Assembly (NCBI GenBank): GCA_032622095.1
Contig: CP136067.1
Span: 178,966,556-179,030,555 of the forward strand
Reading direction: 5' to 3'
DNA from: Siphonodentalium dalli
Lineage: Eukaryota > Mollusca > Scaphopoda > Gadilida > Siphonodentaliidae
Length of the DNA: 64,000 nt
Of the stretch, positions 12,039 through 22,799 are shown in pieces (position 1 is the first letter of the stretch; every line of letters starts with the position of its first letter). The notes under the pieces are model-generated. The model saw nothing but the letters and a program-made list of their open reading frames with translations, made no database searches and was not told where the DNA came from. Both the position numbers and the translations under genes were made by a program.

Positions 12039-15000
12039 TTAGTGGACGCTGGCTTCTGCCACTATGTCCACGTCTTCTGTGTCTGGCTCTCCGAATTCAC
12101 CAAATTCAGGCCCTATGTTGTTAAGTCTATCTAACGCCCGACTCGTCTGTGAACTTGTCAAACCCAATTTTGCTTTAAAATCAAGTCTCACCTCTTGTTC
12201 CATCCAATAATCATCTAGTCGATTTTTGAATTGGTTTAAACTGTCGGCGTTAACTACCTCTTCTGCTAATTGGTTCCAGGGCTCCACAACTCTCTGACTA
12301 AAAGTGTGTTTTCTTGTGTCTCTGGTTGCCCCTTCTAAAAACAGCTTGAAGTTGTGGCCTCTGGTTTTGGATTCGGAGTTCCGTGTCAGTATATTTGCTA
12401 CTTCCGGGTCATATGTATTGAAAATTTTGTAGCATTCTATCATATCTCCTCTATGTCGTCTATATTGCAGGGTGGGAATCTTTAGTTTTTCAAGTCTGTC
12501 TTCATATGGTAAATGTTTTAAAGTAGGAACTAGTTTTGTTGCTCTGCGTTGGACTTTCTCAAGTTGGGTGATGTGTTTGATCAAATATGGTTTCCATGCT
12601 GGCTGTGAATACTCTAATCTTGGTCGAACCAACCCTTTATACAGTTTCGTCATCATTTCTTCATCTAGATGTGTAAACGATCTTCTAATCATCCCCATCA
12701 CTGATTGAGCGCTCTGTGCTTTTTCATTTATATGTTGTTCAAAATTTAAGTTTTTATCTGTGGTGATGCCTATGTCCTTCTCGCTGTCGACCTGCTTCAG
12801 TGTGTAGGTTGTTCCATCAACTCCCTTCAAAGTATAATTTGGAGTATATCCTTCTTTTCCAATGTTCATCATTACACATTTCTCAGGATGGAAACGAAGA
12901 AGCCATTTATCAGACCATTTTTGTAGTTCATTAAGATCTTGTTGTAGAGTTTCCATGTCGTCTGGTGTTGTTATCTCTCTGAATACTTTGGTATCGTCAG
13001 CGTACATCATGACATCAGATTTTGTTGAACTTGGCAAGTCATTTATATAGATGACAAATAGTAGTGGTCCAAGTACGCTTCCCTGAGGAATCCCACTGAT
13101 GACATTGTAGAATTTTGATTTCTCCCCATTTACAACTGCCCTTTGTCTTCTTCCACTCAGAAAATCCTTAATCCACCCTAATATGTTGCCTTTGATTCCA
13201 TATGCTTCTGTTTTTCCTATCAGTCTACGATGTGGCACAGAGTCAAACGCCTTCATGAAGTCCATGTATATTACATGTGTTGCTTGATTATTTTCTATAG
13301 ACTTTGTCCATCCTTCAAGTGTATTTAATAACTGTAATGTCGTTGAGCGCCCTTTTATGTATCCGAATTGATTTTTGCTGAATAGTTTATTGTTTCTCAT
13401 ATGGTCCATGATCCTGTCTCTTATGACTGATTCTAGTACTTTGCAGACTACGCTCGTAAGGCTGATTGGACGATAGTTGTTAGCTTTAGTGGCTCCACCT
13501 TTCTTATATATTGCTGATATATTTGCATCCTTCCATTCGTTTGGTAACTGTCCTAGTCTGAGGCTGTTATTATAGATTATTGCTAATGGCTTGCTTAATT
13601 CTTGCGATAATTCTTTCAATATTCTTGGATGTATCCCATCTGGTCCCAGAGATTTGTTTTGATTTAGCTTCAATAGTCTGATCTGAATTCCTTCTGCTAA
13701 TACTTCTAGATCCTCTAGTTCATGTTCTATTACCAGGTCTTCAATTCGTGGAATCTTTCCTTGTGGCTCATTTGTGAAGACGCTAGAAAAGAATTCTGCA
13801 AGTACATCCGCTTTCTCTGCATCTGTTGTTGTTGTTGTTCCATCTTTCTTCTCCAAGTTTGGGACACCATTTCTTGTTTTTGAGCGTCTCGCTATGTAGT
13901 CCCAGAATTTTTTAGGGTTAGTTTTCGCCTTGTCGGCAATGTCTTTCTCGTGCACTATCTGTTTCTGTCTTGTTGCTGTCCTTACTTGATTTCTCAGGCG
14001 AGTATACTTTTTATAATTCTCTTCTGTTCTAGATTCCATGTATCTTGTCCACATTCTATGCTTCTTCTTCACAAGCTCCCTGGTTTTTATGTCAAGTGGC
14101 ATTCTGTTTTTAGATTTTGTTGACTTTGTTCTCGATGGTATATTTTTTTCAACTGTGTCTTCCAGTACTAGACAGAAGCGCTTCCACTGTTTGTTTATAT
14201 CATCTTTGCAGTCCTCTAGAAATTTACTCCAGTCCATGTCAAGATCTTTCTTCATCTGTGCGTAGTTTCCAGCCGAGTAGACTTTTTTCTTTAAATTATT
14301 TATTGGTGTGTAGCACTTGAAGTTGAAGTCAATCATGGAGTGGTCACTCTTTCCCAGTGGGCTGCAAATCTTTATGTTGGTAATCATATTTTCTTCATTT
14401 GTCAGTACCAGATCTAGTGTATTTGCCCTCTGTCCTAACCTTCCTCTTGTTGGCTCTAGAATGTGTTGCGTTAAGAAGCTTTCAGTTATAGTATTGATGA
14501 AATCTTCTCCTTTCTTGTTTGTAGCTGTCTGTGCTTTCCAATCAATGGATGGATGGTTAAAATCTCCCATGAGTAGAATGTGTGAATAATCCCTATTTCT
14601 GCATATTTCCTTTATTGTTTTGTTTATTTTGTCATCATTTTCTTCTGTACTTGTGTTAGGGCTTCTATATACAACTCCTATCAGCATTTTGTCCCTTTTT
14701 TCCAGTTTAACTGTTATCCATGCAGCTTCACTCAGTTCTTCGTTTATAATTTGTTCTTCTGCAGAGATATTCGCCTTCACATACATCAAGACTCCTCTTC
14801 CTTTGTTACTGGTTAAGTTCTTGTGGATCATGATGTAACCGTCTAATGTATATAACGCAGGTAGGATGTCCTTGCTTTTCTTCGGCTTAACCTCTGTGAT
14901 GCATATTATGTCATACTTCTCTTCTTCAACCAAGTGTCTGAGCTCATTCATTTTGTTTGACAGACTATCTGCATTTAGGGATAAAATGTGTAGTCCCTCC

Positions 15001-15146
15001 ACACTGTGCAAATGTTTTGGTGCTTTTGGTGCATTTGGTGCAATTAACGTATTTACAGGTTTCCTCTTCTTTTTGAGGCCTACCTCACTTCTTTTTTCTT
15101 TACCTTCTTCAGAGTCCATGGAGGGCCCCGAACCTGATAGAACCAC
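12039..15146 (-). CDS. LINE ORF2: APE endonuclease and reverse transcriptase
   Basis: 1035 residues, uninterrupted. The APE nuclease occupies roughly residues 50-280: LSLNADSLSNKM, ICITEVKPK, GVVYRSPN, ILLMGDFNHPSIDW (catalytic Asp/Asn), NTLDLVLTN and KSDHSMIDF (catalytic Asp-His). The RT follows: LGPDGIHPRILKEL, NYRPISLTSVVCKVLE, NQFGYIKGRSTT, YMDFMKAFDSVPHRRL (first catalytic Asp), GIPQGSVLGPLLFVIYINDL and MMYADDTKVF (catalytic pair). A thumb and a C-terminal tail (FSQRVVEPWNQL) end it. It resembles CR1/Rex1/jockey-superfamily proteins; the clade is not fixed. The start overlaps ORF1 by 67 bp in another frame, so reinitiation or frameshifting may be used. All visible catalytic motifs are intact, so it could be an active enzyme. 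Confidence 0.93.
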   Translation of the reverse strand: MVLSGSGPSMDSEEGKEKRSEVGLKKKRKPVNTLIAPNAPKAPKHLHSVEGLHILSLNADSLSNKMNELRHLVEEEKYDIICITEVKPKKSKDILPALYTLDGYIMIHKNLTSNKGRGVLMYVKANISAEEQIINEELSEAAWITVKLEKRDKMLIGVVYRSPNTSTEENDDKINKTIKEICRNRDYSHILLMGDFNHPSIDWKAQTATNKKGEDFINTITESFLTQHILEPTRGRLGQRANTLDLVLTNEENMITNIKICSPLGKSDHSMIDFNFKCYTPINNLKKKVYSAGNYAQMKKDLDMDWSKFLEDCKDDINKQWKRFCLVLEDTVEKNIPSRTKSTKSKNRMPLDIKTRELVKKKHRMWTRYMESRTEENYKKYTRLRNQVRTATRQKQIVHEKDIADKAKTNPKKFWDYIARRSKTRNGVPNLEKKDGTTTTTDAEKADVLAEFFSSVFTNEPQGKIPRIEDLVIEHELEDLEVLAEGIQIRLLKLNQNKSLGPDGIHPRILKELSQELSKPLAIIYNNSLRLGQLPNEWKDANISAIYKKGGATKANNYRPISLTSVVCKVLESVIRDRIMDHMRNNKLFSKNQFGYIKGRSTTLQLLNTLEGWTKSIENNQATHVIYMDFMKAFDSVPHRRLIGKTEAYGIKGNILGWIKDFLSGRRQRAVVNGEKSKFYNVISGIPQGSVLGPLLFVIYINDLPSSTKSDVMMYADDTKVFREITTPDDMETLQQDLNELQKWSDKWLLRFHPEKCVMMNIGKEGYTPNYTLKGVDGTTYTLKQVDSEKDIGITTDKNLNFEQHINEKAQSAQSVMGMIRRSFTHLDEEMMTKLYKGLVRPRLEYSQPAWKPYLIKHITQLEKVQRRATKLVPTLKHLPYEDRLEKLKIPTLQYRRHRGDMIECYKIFNTYDPEVANILTRNSESKTRGHNFKLFLEGATRDTRKHTFSQRVVEPWNQLAEEVVNADSLNQFKNRLDDYWMEQEVRLDFKAKLGLTSSQTSRALDRLNNIGPEFGEFGEPDTEDVDIVAEASVH

Positions 15147-15487
15147 TCCCCATCTGATTCATCCGTCTTCTTCTTTGCTTCTTCTAATAATTTCTTCCTG
15201 TCTTCTCTGTCCTTCTTTGATAGATCATTTGCAAAGGTGATTTTTAGTCTTTTCTCTTTCAACTTTGGTCCAGTTCTCAGTATTTTATCCTTTACAGATT
15301 CATTTTCAAATGTGATTCTCAAGGGACGTGGTCTGTCTTGGTCTTCAGTCTTCTTTCCCAACCTCACCAACTGCTTCATTTTAATTTCTTGTGGGTTTTC
15401 TATGTCGATATTTCTGCAGAGATCCTTAAAACTGTTAGCATCATCCTCCCTGGCAGTTGTACTTTCTGTTGCACTCGACTCTTCCAT
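15080..15487 (-). CDS. LINE ORF1 (possibly truncated)
   Basis: 135 residues from ATG to stop. The protein is highly charged and resembles the C-terminal part of LINE ORF1 nucleic-acid chaperones: MKQLVRLGKKTEDQDRPRPL, then ITFENESVKDKILR, then a Lys/Arg-rich segment (LSKKDREDRKKLLEEAKKK). The usual coiled coil or zinc knuckle upstream is absent, and only 13 bp precede the ATG before the insertion boundary. The visible ATG may therefore be an internal Met of a longer ORF1. It overlaps the start of ORF2. Confidence 0.7.
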   Translation of the reverse strand: MEESSATESTTAREDDANSFKDLCRNIDIENPQEIKMKQLVRLGKKTEDQDRPRPLRITFENESVKDKILRTGPKLKEKRLKITFANDLSKKDREDRKKLLEEAKKKTDESDGEWFYQVRGPPWTLKKVKKKEVR

Positions 15488-15500
15488 GTTAAAAACAATT

Positions 15501-15506
15501 ATTCTC
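15501..15506. repeat. target-site duplication of the LINE, right copy (ATTCTC)
   Basis: Partner of the copy at 12007-12012; the Penelope ORF resumes with the next base. Confidence 0.8.
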
Positions 15507-17946
15507 GGATAAATTGTGCAGAAGAACCAGCGAACGATTACTCAAACATCTCATAGACATCATGTACAGCCGGAAAATAAGTTTGAAGAACAGCATACGT
15601 GAATACATGGACACCAACGTGAGTCTTGACAAACATAATATATATAAATATTATAATGACTGCCTACATTCCCAGATGACTAAAAAGAGGAAAAAACTTT
15701 CGAACTTAAAATCAAAAAGCTGTCCCATCGACGGAGACATCAATGCTGAAACATCCAATACCAATTCCAACGTAGTTAATTTATCGGAATACGAACTCTC
15801 CGATACCGAGAGAAGTGTACTCGAGAAAGGACTTTCATTCTGCCCTACAGCTAAATTTGACAAAGTAAAATTCTGTGATGATTTGGAACAATACTTTCGC
15901 AGGCTACGACTAAAAGAATATTTCTATGGGAGGGAAAAACAGTTTAATAACAAACAAGCAAAGCAATCGGACTGGACACCGCCCCCTGGGAGAAATGCTT
16001 CTTTAGACGTATACATTGACACTTTCAGAGAGAGGGCGAAAGCTCAAATTCTTTCGAAAAAGCAGAAGTTATTATACAATCTCCGACCTTTAGAACGACG
16101 AGCCATCAGAACACTGCAGAACAAAAGAGATATTGTCATCAAACCGGCTGATAAGGGTGGTGCCACTGTTGTGATGGATAAGACAGCGTACATTCATGAA
16201 GCGAAACGGCAACTTAACAATCGGGAGTTTTATGTTTGTCTTGAAGAGGATCCCACTGCCGATTTCGAAAAAGAACTTTCACAACTTTTGGCGGAACTCC
16301 CAGCGGTAGATAGGAATATTATCTCCCCGCTTACCGTTTCAAAACCGCGACCGGGTATCTTCTACACCCTGCCCAAGATTCACAAGGAAGGGAACCCCGG
16401 AAGACCCATCGTTTCGGGAATTGGAACCATAACCGAGAAAATTTCGAGTTATGTCGATGATACACTCAAACCGACAGTTCGCGCGTCAGATAGCTTCATA
16501 CAGGATACTACCGATTTTATCAGGAAATTAAAGGCCGTTGGAACAACAAGTTCGGATACCCTGTTAGTCACCATGGATGTGGTGTCCCTATATTCTCAAA
16601 TTGAACACACAGATGGCATAGCGGCAGTTCGACAGAGATTTCACGACGATGAGACTGAATCAGACGGAGTAACTAAAGATTCGGTTATAAAGTTAATTGA
16701 ATATATTCTTAAACATAACTATTTCGTGTTCGAGAATAAGTTTTACAGACAAATTAAAGGTACTGCAATGGGGACACCCATGGCGCCCCAATATGCCAAT
16801 ATATTCATGACAGAGTTGGAGGAAAAGTTCTTAGCTACACAGACTCTCAAACCGCGAATTTATCTCAGGTTTATCGACGACATATTCATGATATGGGAAC
16901 ACGGAGTCGCTGAATTGGAAATATTTCATCGAGCATTCAATCAGTGCAATCCTTCAATCCAGTTCAAAATGGAATTTTCTCACACCGATATCAGCTTTCT
17001 CGATGTTACAGTCGAAAACAATGCCGATCAGTTATTCACAAAGGTATTCAGAAAACCTACGGACAGATTTTCATATCTAAACCCCATTAGTTTTCATCCC
17101 GACCACACGAAACAAGCCATTATCTACAGTCAAGGCATTCGTTACCAGCGCATCAATTCTCAGGAAAAAGTAAGAGACGAACAGTTCAGTGAACTACGCT
17201 CACAATTCTCGAATTTGGGATACGACAGACGTTCGATTAATAAACAATTGGGAAAAGCGAAATGTTTGGACAGGGAGATGCTCCTTCAATATCGGGACAA
17301 AACATCATCAGATCGAGTTCCCCTCGTGGTAAACTACCACCCACAGCTAGAAAAATTACGCACAATAACTACATCTCTGAATGGCATTATTACGAGCGAC
17401 CTTCATCTCAGGAACGTGTTTAACGAAAGACCGGTTGTCGCCATGAGGCAACCACCCAACTTGAAGCGGAAATTAGTAACAAGTAAGCTACCATCTTCTG
17501 GTGGACAGTCACCCAATGGTACATTTCCATGTAACAGGCCGAGATGTGGTATGTGTGTGTTAATTAACAAGGCCGATGTTCTTATGCGCAATGGGCGCGT
17601 TTTCCAGGATGTGGGCCAGTTCTCGTGTGTCTCAAGTGGTGTTGTGTATATCATTACGTGCGCAAATTGTCCAGAAATGCATTACATTGGTGAAACAGGC
17701 CAACTTCTCTGCAAACGAGTGACGGGGCATAGGCAGAACATCAACAACAGGGACTTGAACCTACCCATAGCAGAACATTTCTGTCAACCACAACACACAC
17801 CCGATGACATCCGCATCAAAGTATTAAGAGGTGGACTTTCGGACATGAAAGAGAGACGTGTGGCCGAATTACAACATATACAACTGTTTGGAAGTTTTTA
17901 TCGTGGCATTAATAAGGACCGTGGTTTCATGGCGAGTTGGTCATAA
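15507..17946 (+). CDS. Penelope-like RT plus GIY-YIG endonuclease, main segment
   Basis: About 810 residues with no stop. An N-terminal basic region (RTSERLLKHLI, MTKKRKKLSNLKSK) leads into the Penelope-clade RT: KPADKGGATVVMDK (about residue 207), GIFYTLPKIHK, TMDVVSLYSQI with the first catalytic Asp (about 353), GTAMGTPMAPQYANIFM, RFIDDIF with the catalytic Asp pair (about 452) and SFLDVTV. A linker with NRPRCGMC (about 672) precedes GVVYIITC and YIGETGQ (about 708-728), the GIY-YIG nuclease, with HRQNI and IAEHF after it. Known PLEs nick the target with this nuclease and extend the cut end by reverse transcription. The segment is intact except for the LINE upstream. It is most like the Penelope/Poseidon group; that placement is by eye only. 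Confidence 0.93.
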
Positions 17947-18360
17947 TTTACAATTTCTCCTTGGTCCAACTCTAATTATCTAAAATATGCTTATACATTG
18001 TATGGACTGCTTCTAAGCTAGATGAGTTCCCATATACTCAAGCATTGACTTTTCTTCACAACGCTACACATGTAGCTTCTATGTTTGGCGCGTCTTTCAC
18101 CTGTAAGCTTTCCCGCCATTTTTCATTTGGCGCCAAATTTTGTCAGGTAACGTTCGTTAACGTCATAGTTACGCGGTAAACAAGTTTGTCTGTATATCAA
18201 TGTGTATTTTCAAATGATTGTTCATTCATGTACCCGACGAAGGTTGTATAGCCGAAAGCTAGTACGACATTAAAGATTTGATGGGTCTTTAATTGGTGTT
18301 ATCATATATTGATAAGAACTTCCTATTAGACCAGACCCATACGGCTAAAGATACAACACT

Positions 18361-18367
<7 letters not shown>
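16779..18367 (+). repeat. right pseudo-LTR of the Penelope composite
   Basis: Direct repeat of 10250-11838 with the same length. It covers the 3' half of the ORF and the 3' UTR, and ends with the ~40 bp (ACCAGACCCATACGGCTAAA region) that also precede the ORF at 11837. It runs straight into (TA)n. Confidence 0.92.
18228..18271 (+). ncRNA. hammerhead-like motif in the right pseudo-LTR
   Basis: Same motif as in the left pseudo-LTR, with one change in stem II (GGC to GGT). This turns a G-C pair into a G-U pair and so preserves pairing. A single change is too little to prove selection. Confidence 0.4.
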
Positions 18368-18393
<26 letters not shown>

Positions 18394-18394
<1 letters not shown>

Positions 18395-19575
18395 GGAAAA
18401 GGACCACACGCAGCTAGGATTTTGTTAGGACCACACGCAACTAGAATTTTTATAAACTAGGTCATCATGGAACAGCAAAATATGGAAATTAGATGATATT
18501 CGATATGTACCACATGGTTTGAGCCAAGGCCAATTCAAAGGCCCCGTGGGAACATATCGGGGCATAGTTAGGCTTTTCTGATATAACTAACATAAATATA
18601 AGGGAAAAGGACCATACGCAGCTAGCTTTTGATAAACTAACGGAACTCAAAAATAGGGAAAGTAGATAATTATGCGATATTTACTCTAGGGTATGAGCCA
18701 AGGTCAATTCACAGACGCCGTATTATCGGGGCATAATTGGCGTTTCCTGGATGAAATGGTAAATTTATACCGGAAAAGGGCCACACGCAGCTAGCCTTTT
18801 GATAAACTAGGTCATCATGGACCACAAAAATAAGGAAATTATATCAGTATTCGATATTAACCCTAGGGCACGAGACAAGGTCAATTTACATGTCCCTTGG
18901 TGGAAATGTGGGGGAATAGTTGGGCTGTGCTGATATATCTGACCTCCCTATACCGGAAAAGGACCACACGCAGCTAGGATTTGTATAAACTAGGTAATCA
19001 CCGAACCCAAAAATAGGGAAATTAGATAATTATTCTGTATTCACACCAGAGTGTGAGACAATGTCAACTCACAAGCCCCGTTGGGGGATATATCGGGGCA
19101 CAGTTGGGCTTTCCTGACATACCTGACAAATATACCTATACCGGAAAAGGACCACATGCAGCTAGGCTTTTGATAAATAGAGAAATTAGATAATTATTAT
19201 ATATATACCCAAGGGTATGAGACAAGGTCATTTCACATAACCCGTGTTGGACACATCGGGGCATAGTTGGGCATTACTGATATATCTGGCATATATATAC
19301 GTAATAGGAACAACACAACTAGGCTTTTTTTTATAAACCAGGTCATCACGAACCCAAAAATAGGGAAATTAGATAATTATTCGATATTTACCCTTTGGTA
19401 TGAGACAATTTCAAATCACAGACCCCGTTGTGGACATATCAGGGCATAATTGGGCATTACTGATATGTTTTGCATATATATACCGGAAAGACCACACGCA
19501 GCTGGGCTTTTGATAAACTAGGTCATCACGGACCCCAAAATATAGGGAGATTAGATATTTATTCGATATTAACTT
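18394..19575 (+). repeat. ~180-bp satellite, segment 4
   Basis: Six to seven monomers of the same family as 6785-8046. The array continues where that one was cut by the Penelope composite (TATACCGGAAAAGGACCACA follows the TA tract). No genes. Confidence 0.88.
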
Positions 19576-21640
19576 TATAGTTTGTCAAACGCCAAGCTGC
19601 ATGTGGTCCTTTTCCGGTATATATACGCCAGATAAATCCAAAAAGCCCAACTCTTCCCCGATACCAAGGGGCCTGTGAAATGGCCCTGGTCTCATACCCA
19701 AGGGTATATATAGAATAACTATCAAATTTCCTTATTTTTGGGGTTCCGTGATGACGTGCGGTCCTTCTCCAATATATATATCGTAGTTATATCAGTAAAA
19801 ATCAACAATACCGCGATATTTTCCCACGGAGCCTGTGAATTTAGCATGTCTCATACCCTAGGGTAACTATCGAATATCATTTAATTTCCTTAAAATTGTG
19901 TTCCGTGATGACCTAGTTTATAAAAAATCATTGCTGCATGTGGTCCTTTTCCGGTATATGTGCCAGATATATCCGAAAAGCCTAACTGTACCGGATATGT
20001 CGCACCGGGGCCTGTGAAATAAAACCATGCCACATACCCTAGTGTAAATATAGAATAATTATCAAATTTCCTTATTTTTTTTGGTTCCGAGATGAACTAG
20101 TTCATCAAAATCCTAGCTCCATGTGGTCCTTTTTCGGTATATATATATATATATATATATACCGAAAAAGGACCACATGGAGCTAGGATTTTGATGAACT
20201 GGGTCATCATGGAACCCAAAAATAGGGAAATTATATAATTATTCGATACTTGCATTGACGGTGTCTCATACACTAGGGTCAATATTGAATATCATATAGT
20301 TTCGCTATTTTGCTGTTACATGATGATGTAGTTTATCAGAAGCCTAACTGCGTGTGGTCCTTTCCCAGTATATGTATGCCAGGTATATCAGAAAAGTCGA
20401 ACTTTACCCAGATATGCCCCCCCACGGGGTCTGTGAAGTGACCTGGTCTCATACCCTTGGGTAAGTATCGAATAATTATATAATTTCCCTATTTTTGGGT
20501 TCCATGATGACCCAGTTTATCAAAAGCCTAGCTGCGTGTGGTCCTTTCCCAGTATATGTATGCCAGGTATATCAGAAAAGTCGAACTTTACCCAGATATG
20601 CCCCCCACGGGGTCTGTGAATTGACCTGGTCTCATACCCTTGGGTAAGTATCGAATAATTATATAATTTCCCTATTTTTGGGTTCCATGATGACCCAGTT
20701 TATCAAAAGCCTAGCTGCGTGTGGTCCTTTCCCAGTATATGTATGCCAGGTATATCAGAAAAGTCGAACTTTACCCAGATATGCCCCCCACGGGGTCTGT
20801 GAATTGACCTGGTCTCATACCCTTGGGTAAGTATCGAATAATTATATAATTTCCCTATTTTTGGGTTCCATGATGACCCAGTTTATCAAAAGCCTAGCTG
20901 CGTGTGGTCCTTTTCCGGCATATATATGCCAATTATATCAGTAAAGGTCGATATGCCTTGTTAATTGCCCTTGTCTCGTGCATTATTGTATATATCGAAT
21001 AATTATATAATTTTCCTATTTTTGGTTTTCGTGATGACCTAGTTTATCGAAAGCCTAGCTGCGTGTGATCCTTTTCCGGCCTATATATGCCAGGTATAAA
21101 AATATAGCCCGACTATTCCCCAATATGTCTCAAACGGGGCCTGTGAAAAAGCCTTGTCTCATACCCTAGGGTAAATTACGAATAATTATCTAACTTCCCT
21201 ATTCTTGGGTTCCTTCATGAACTAGTTTATAAAAATCCTAGCTGCTTGTGGTCCTTTTCCGGTATATATATGCGATATATATACGAAAAGCCCAGCTGAG
21301 CACCCATATGTCACCCCCCCCCCCCCCCCGGTCTAATCCCTAGGGTAAATATAGAATAATTATTTTTGGAAATACCAAGCACACCAATAAAGCCCAACTA
21401 TGCCCCGATATACCCCCGCACGGTGCCTGTGAACTGACCTTGTCTTATACCCTATGGTGTAAATATCGAATAATTATATATATTCCCTATTTTTGGGTTC
21501 CATGATATCAAAAAGCCTAGCTGTGTGTGGTTCTTTACCAATATATACATGTTAGTTATATCAGTACAGCCTAATTATGCACCGATATGCCCCAAAGCCT
21601 CTGAATTGACATGGGTCTCATACCCTAGGGTAAATATCGA
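19576..21640 (-). repeat. ~180-bp satellite, segment 5 (mostly reverse orientation)
   Basis: The orientation flips near 19575 and the monomers then read as reverse complements. Around 20130-20250 a short plus-orientation piece creates a palindrome centred on (TA)n near 20150. Three adjacent units (landmark TTTCCCAGTA at 20361, 20545 and 20728; periods 184 and 183) are almost identical, which shows recent local amplification. A poly-C run lies at about 21317. Confidence 0.87.
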
Positions 21641-22255
21641 AATGTAGTTCTCAAGGGCCTCTGTCATTTCATATCTGCTAAGAATTAAGATTATGCCAGA
21701 CACGTAAGTGGAGTGTGAGCTTGCAACACCTACGAGGCTACGACATACTGACATAAGCGAGTAAGAAATGCGTGTTTTGCCGTTTTCGAAACTTTTAAGT
21801 TGCACAACGAGCAGAAGAATGACAGTTTACGTTTTTCGATGAGTGACAGCATAGACGATCTTCCCATCAATCCTTGAGCAATAACCGTTTTTGTGCGACG
21901 ATGAAGGCACTGATAATACTTTAAGCAGAAGATGTGTGTTCTCTCAAGCCGATCAACGTGATTTTGATTTAAATTCGAGAGGAGTTCAATGCCGTACAGA
22001 CATTTAGATATAACCACTGACGAATAAATTAACGAGCAACGTTTGGGGGTCATACCACCGGGATAGAGGCCAGCACTATTCAACATCATAAACGTTCTAC
22101 GGGTCTTATCGCAAATGTGATCAGTGAAATTCCCGTTAAAATCGTACATATCAAGTGAAATACCCAAATGAATGTTTCTTTGATATCTGCAGACATATAT
22201 ATAGGTTCCACAGACAACTTTGACGCGAAAATTCTGCTTTATAGTCCAGTGCATT
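21641..22255 (-). pseudogene. 5'-truncated LINE fragment (RT thumb and C-terminus)
   Basis: On the minus strand HLGISLDMYDFNG, TRRTFMMLNSAGLYPGG, SSVVISKCLYGIELLS, HVDRLERTHIFCLKYYQ and LIEKRKLSFFCSLCNL match the thumb and post-RT region of LINE polyproteins. Near 21790 the frame shifts, and the C-terminus continues in a second frame (RISYSLMSVCRSL ... VSGIILILSRYEMTEALENY). The RT palm and endonuclease are absent. The fragment abuts the satellite. Confidence 0.75.
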
Positions 22256-22309
22256 TATGGTTTCACCTCAAACTAATTGCAACACAAAGTTTCTCAGTGG
22301 GAATAAGTA

Positions 22310-22770
22310 CTTTAACCCATCGCAAACAACATACTAAAAATCTAAGAAAGAACCAAGAAAGGCGAAATTTATGCATTTTGTGAAATAAATACTCAATTTA
22401 TGGCTTTTCAAGAATGTTTATAAAAAACTTTATTTCACAAGGCCTTCCATTTATATATCCATTGTGTAGAATACACAACCCTGATTACAGAACATAAACC
22501 TTTCCCAGATACGTTGAGTATTTTTTGAGTTATGGTTGTATTTTAAAAACTAAAGAAAAATGAAGGGATTTCTTGTTGTTTTAGTCATTTCCTCTCTAGG
22601 TTGTGCACAAAATATGATTTCTATGATTGAGAGGACAAACATTTTCTTAAACAAAATGTGTATCCACCATTGTATGGACTTTAGCCACATTTGTCTGTGG
22701 TCCAGAACTGGCGTGATAAAATAGCATATTTGAGGTCATACAAGAAAACTAATATGCATGCATCAGGTCG
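22310..22770. repeat. left copy of a long dispersed inverted repeat
   Basis: This ~450-bp block is a diverged reverse complement of about 27770-28340. Shared landmarks are the AACATACTAAAAATC / GATTTTTAGTATGTT pair, the GGCGAAATT region, the 'CTTCATTTTTCTTT' stretch, the TTGTGCACAA box and the 'CCATACAATGG' motif. It may be the ends of a degraded DNA transposon or two copies of one repeat. Confidence 0.7.
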
Positions 22771-22799
22771 GCCGTGAACTATCTACCATAGAATTGTTG

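Larger units (their letters stand above)
12013..15500 (-). mobile_element. APE-type LINE inserted in the Penelope ORF (3488 bp)
   Basis: Minus-strand element with a short 3' UTR (26 bp after the ORF2 stop) ending in two copies of the decamer CATAAGGTAT, in the manner of CR1/L2-like LINEs. The 5' end is 13 bp before the ORF1 ATG, so the copy is probably 5'-truncated, although both ORFs are open. The 6-bp duplication ATTCTC flanks it. Confidence 0.92.

Noticed and set aside
18394-21640. Subterminal arrays of a Helitron or another transposon
   Set aside because: The period is regular at about 180-184 bp with no element boundaries; satellite is the simpler reading.
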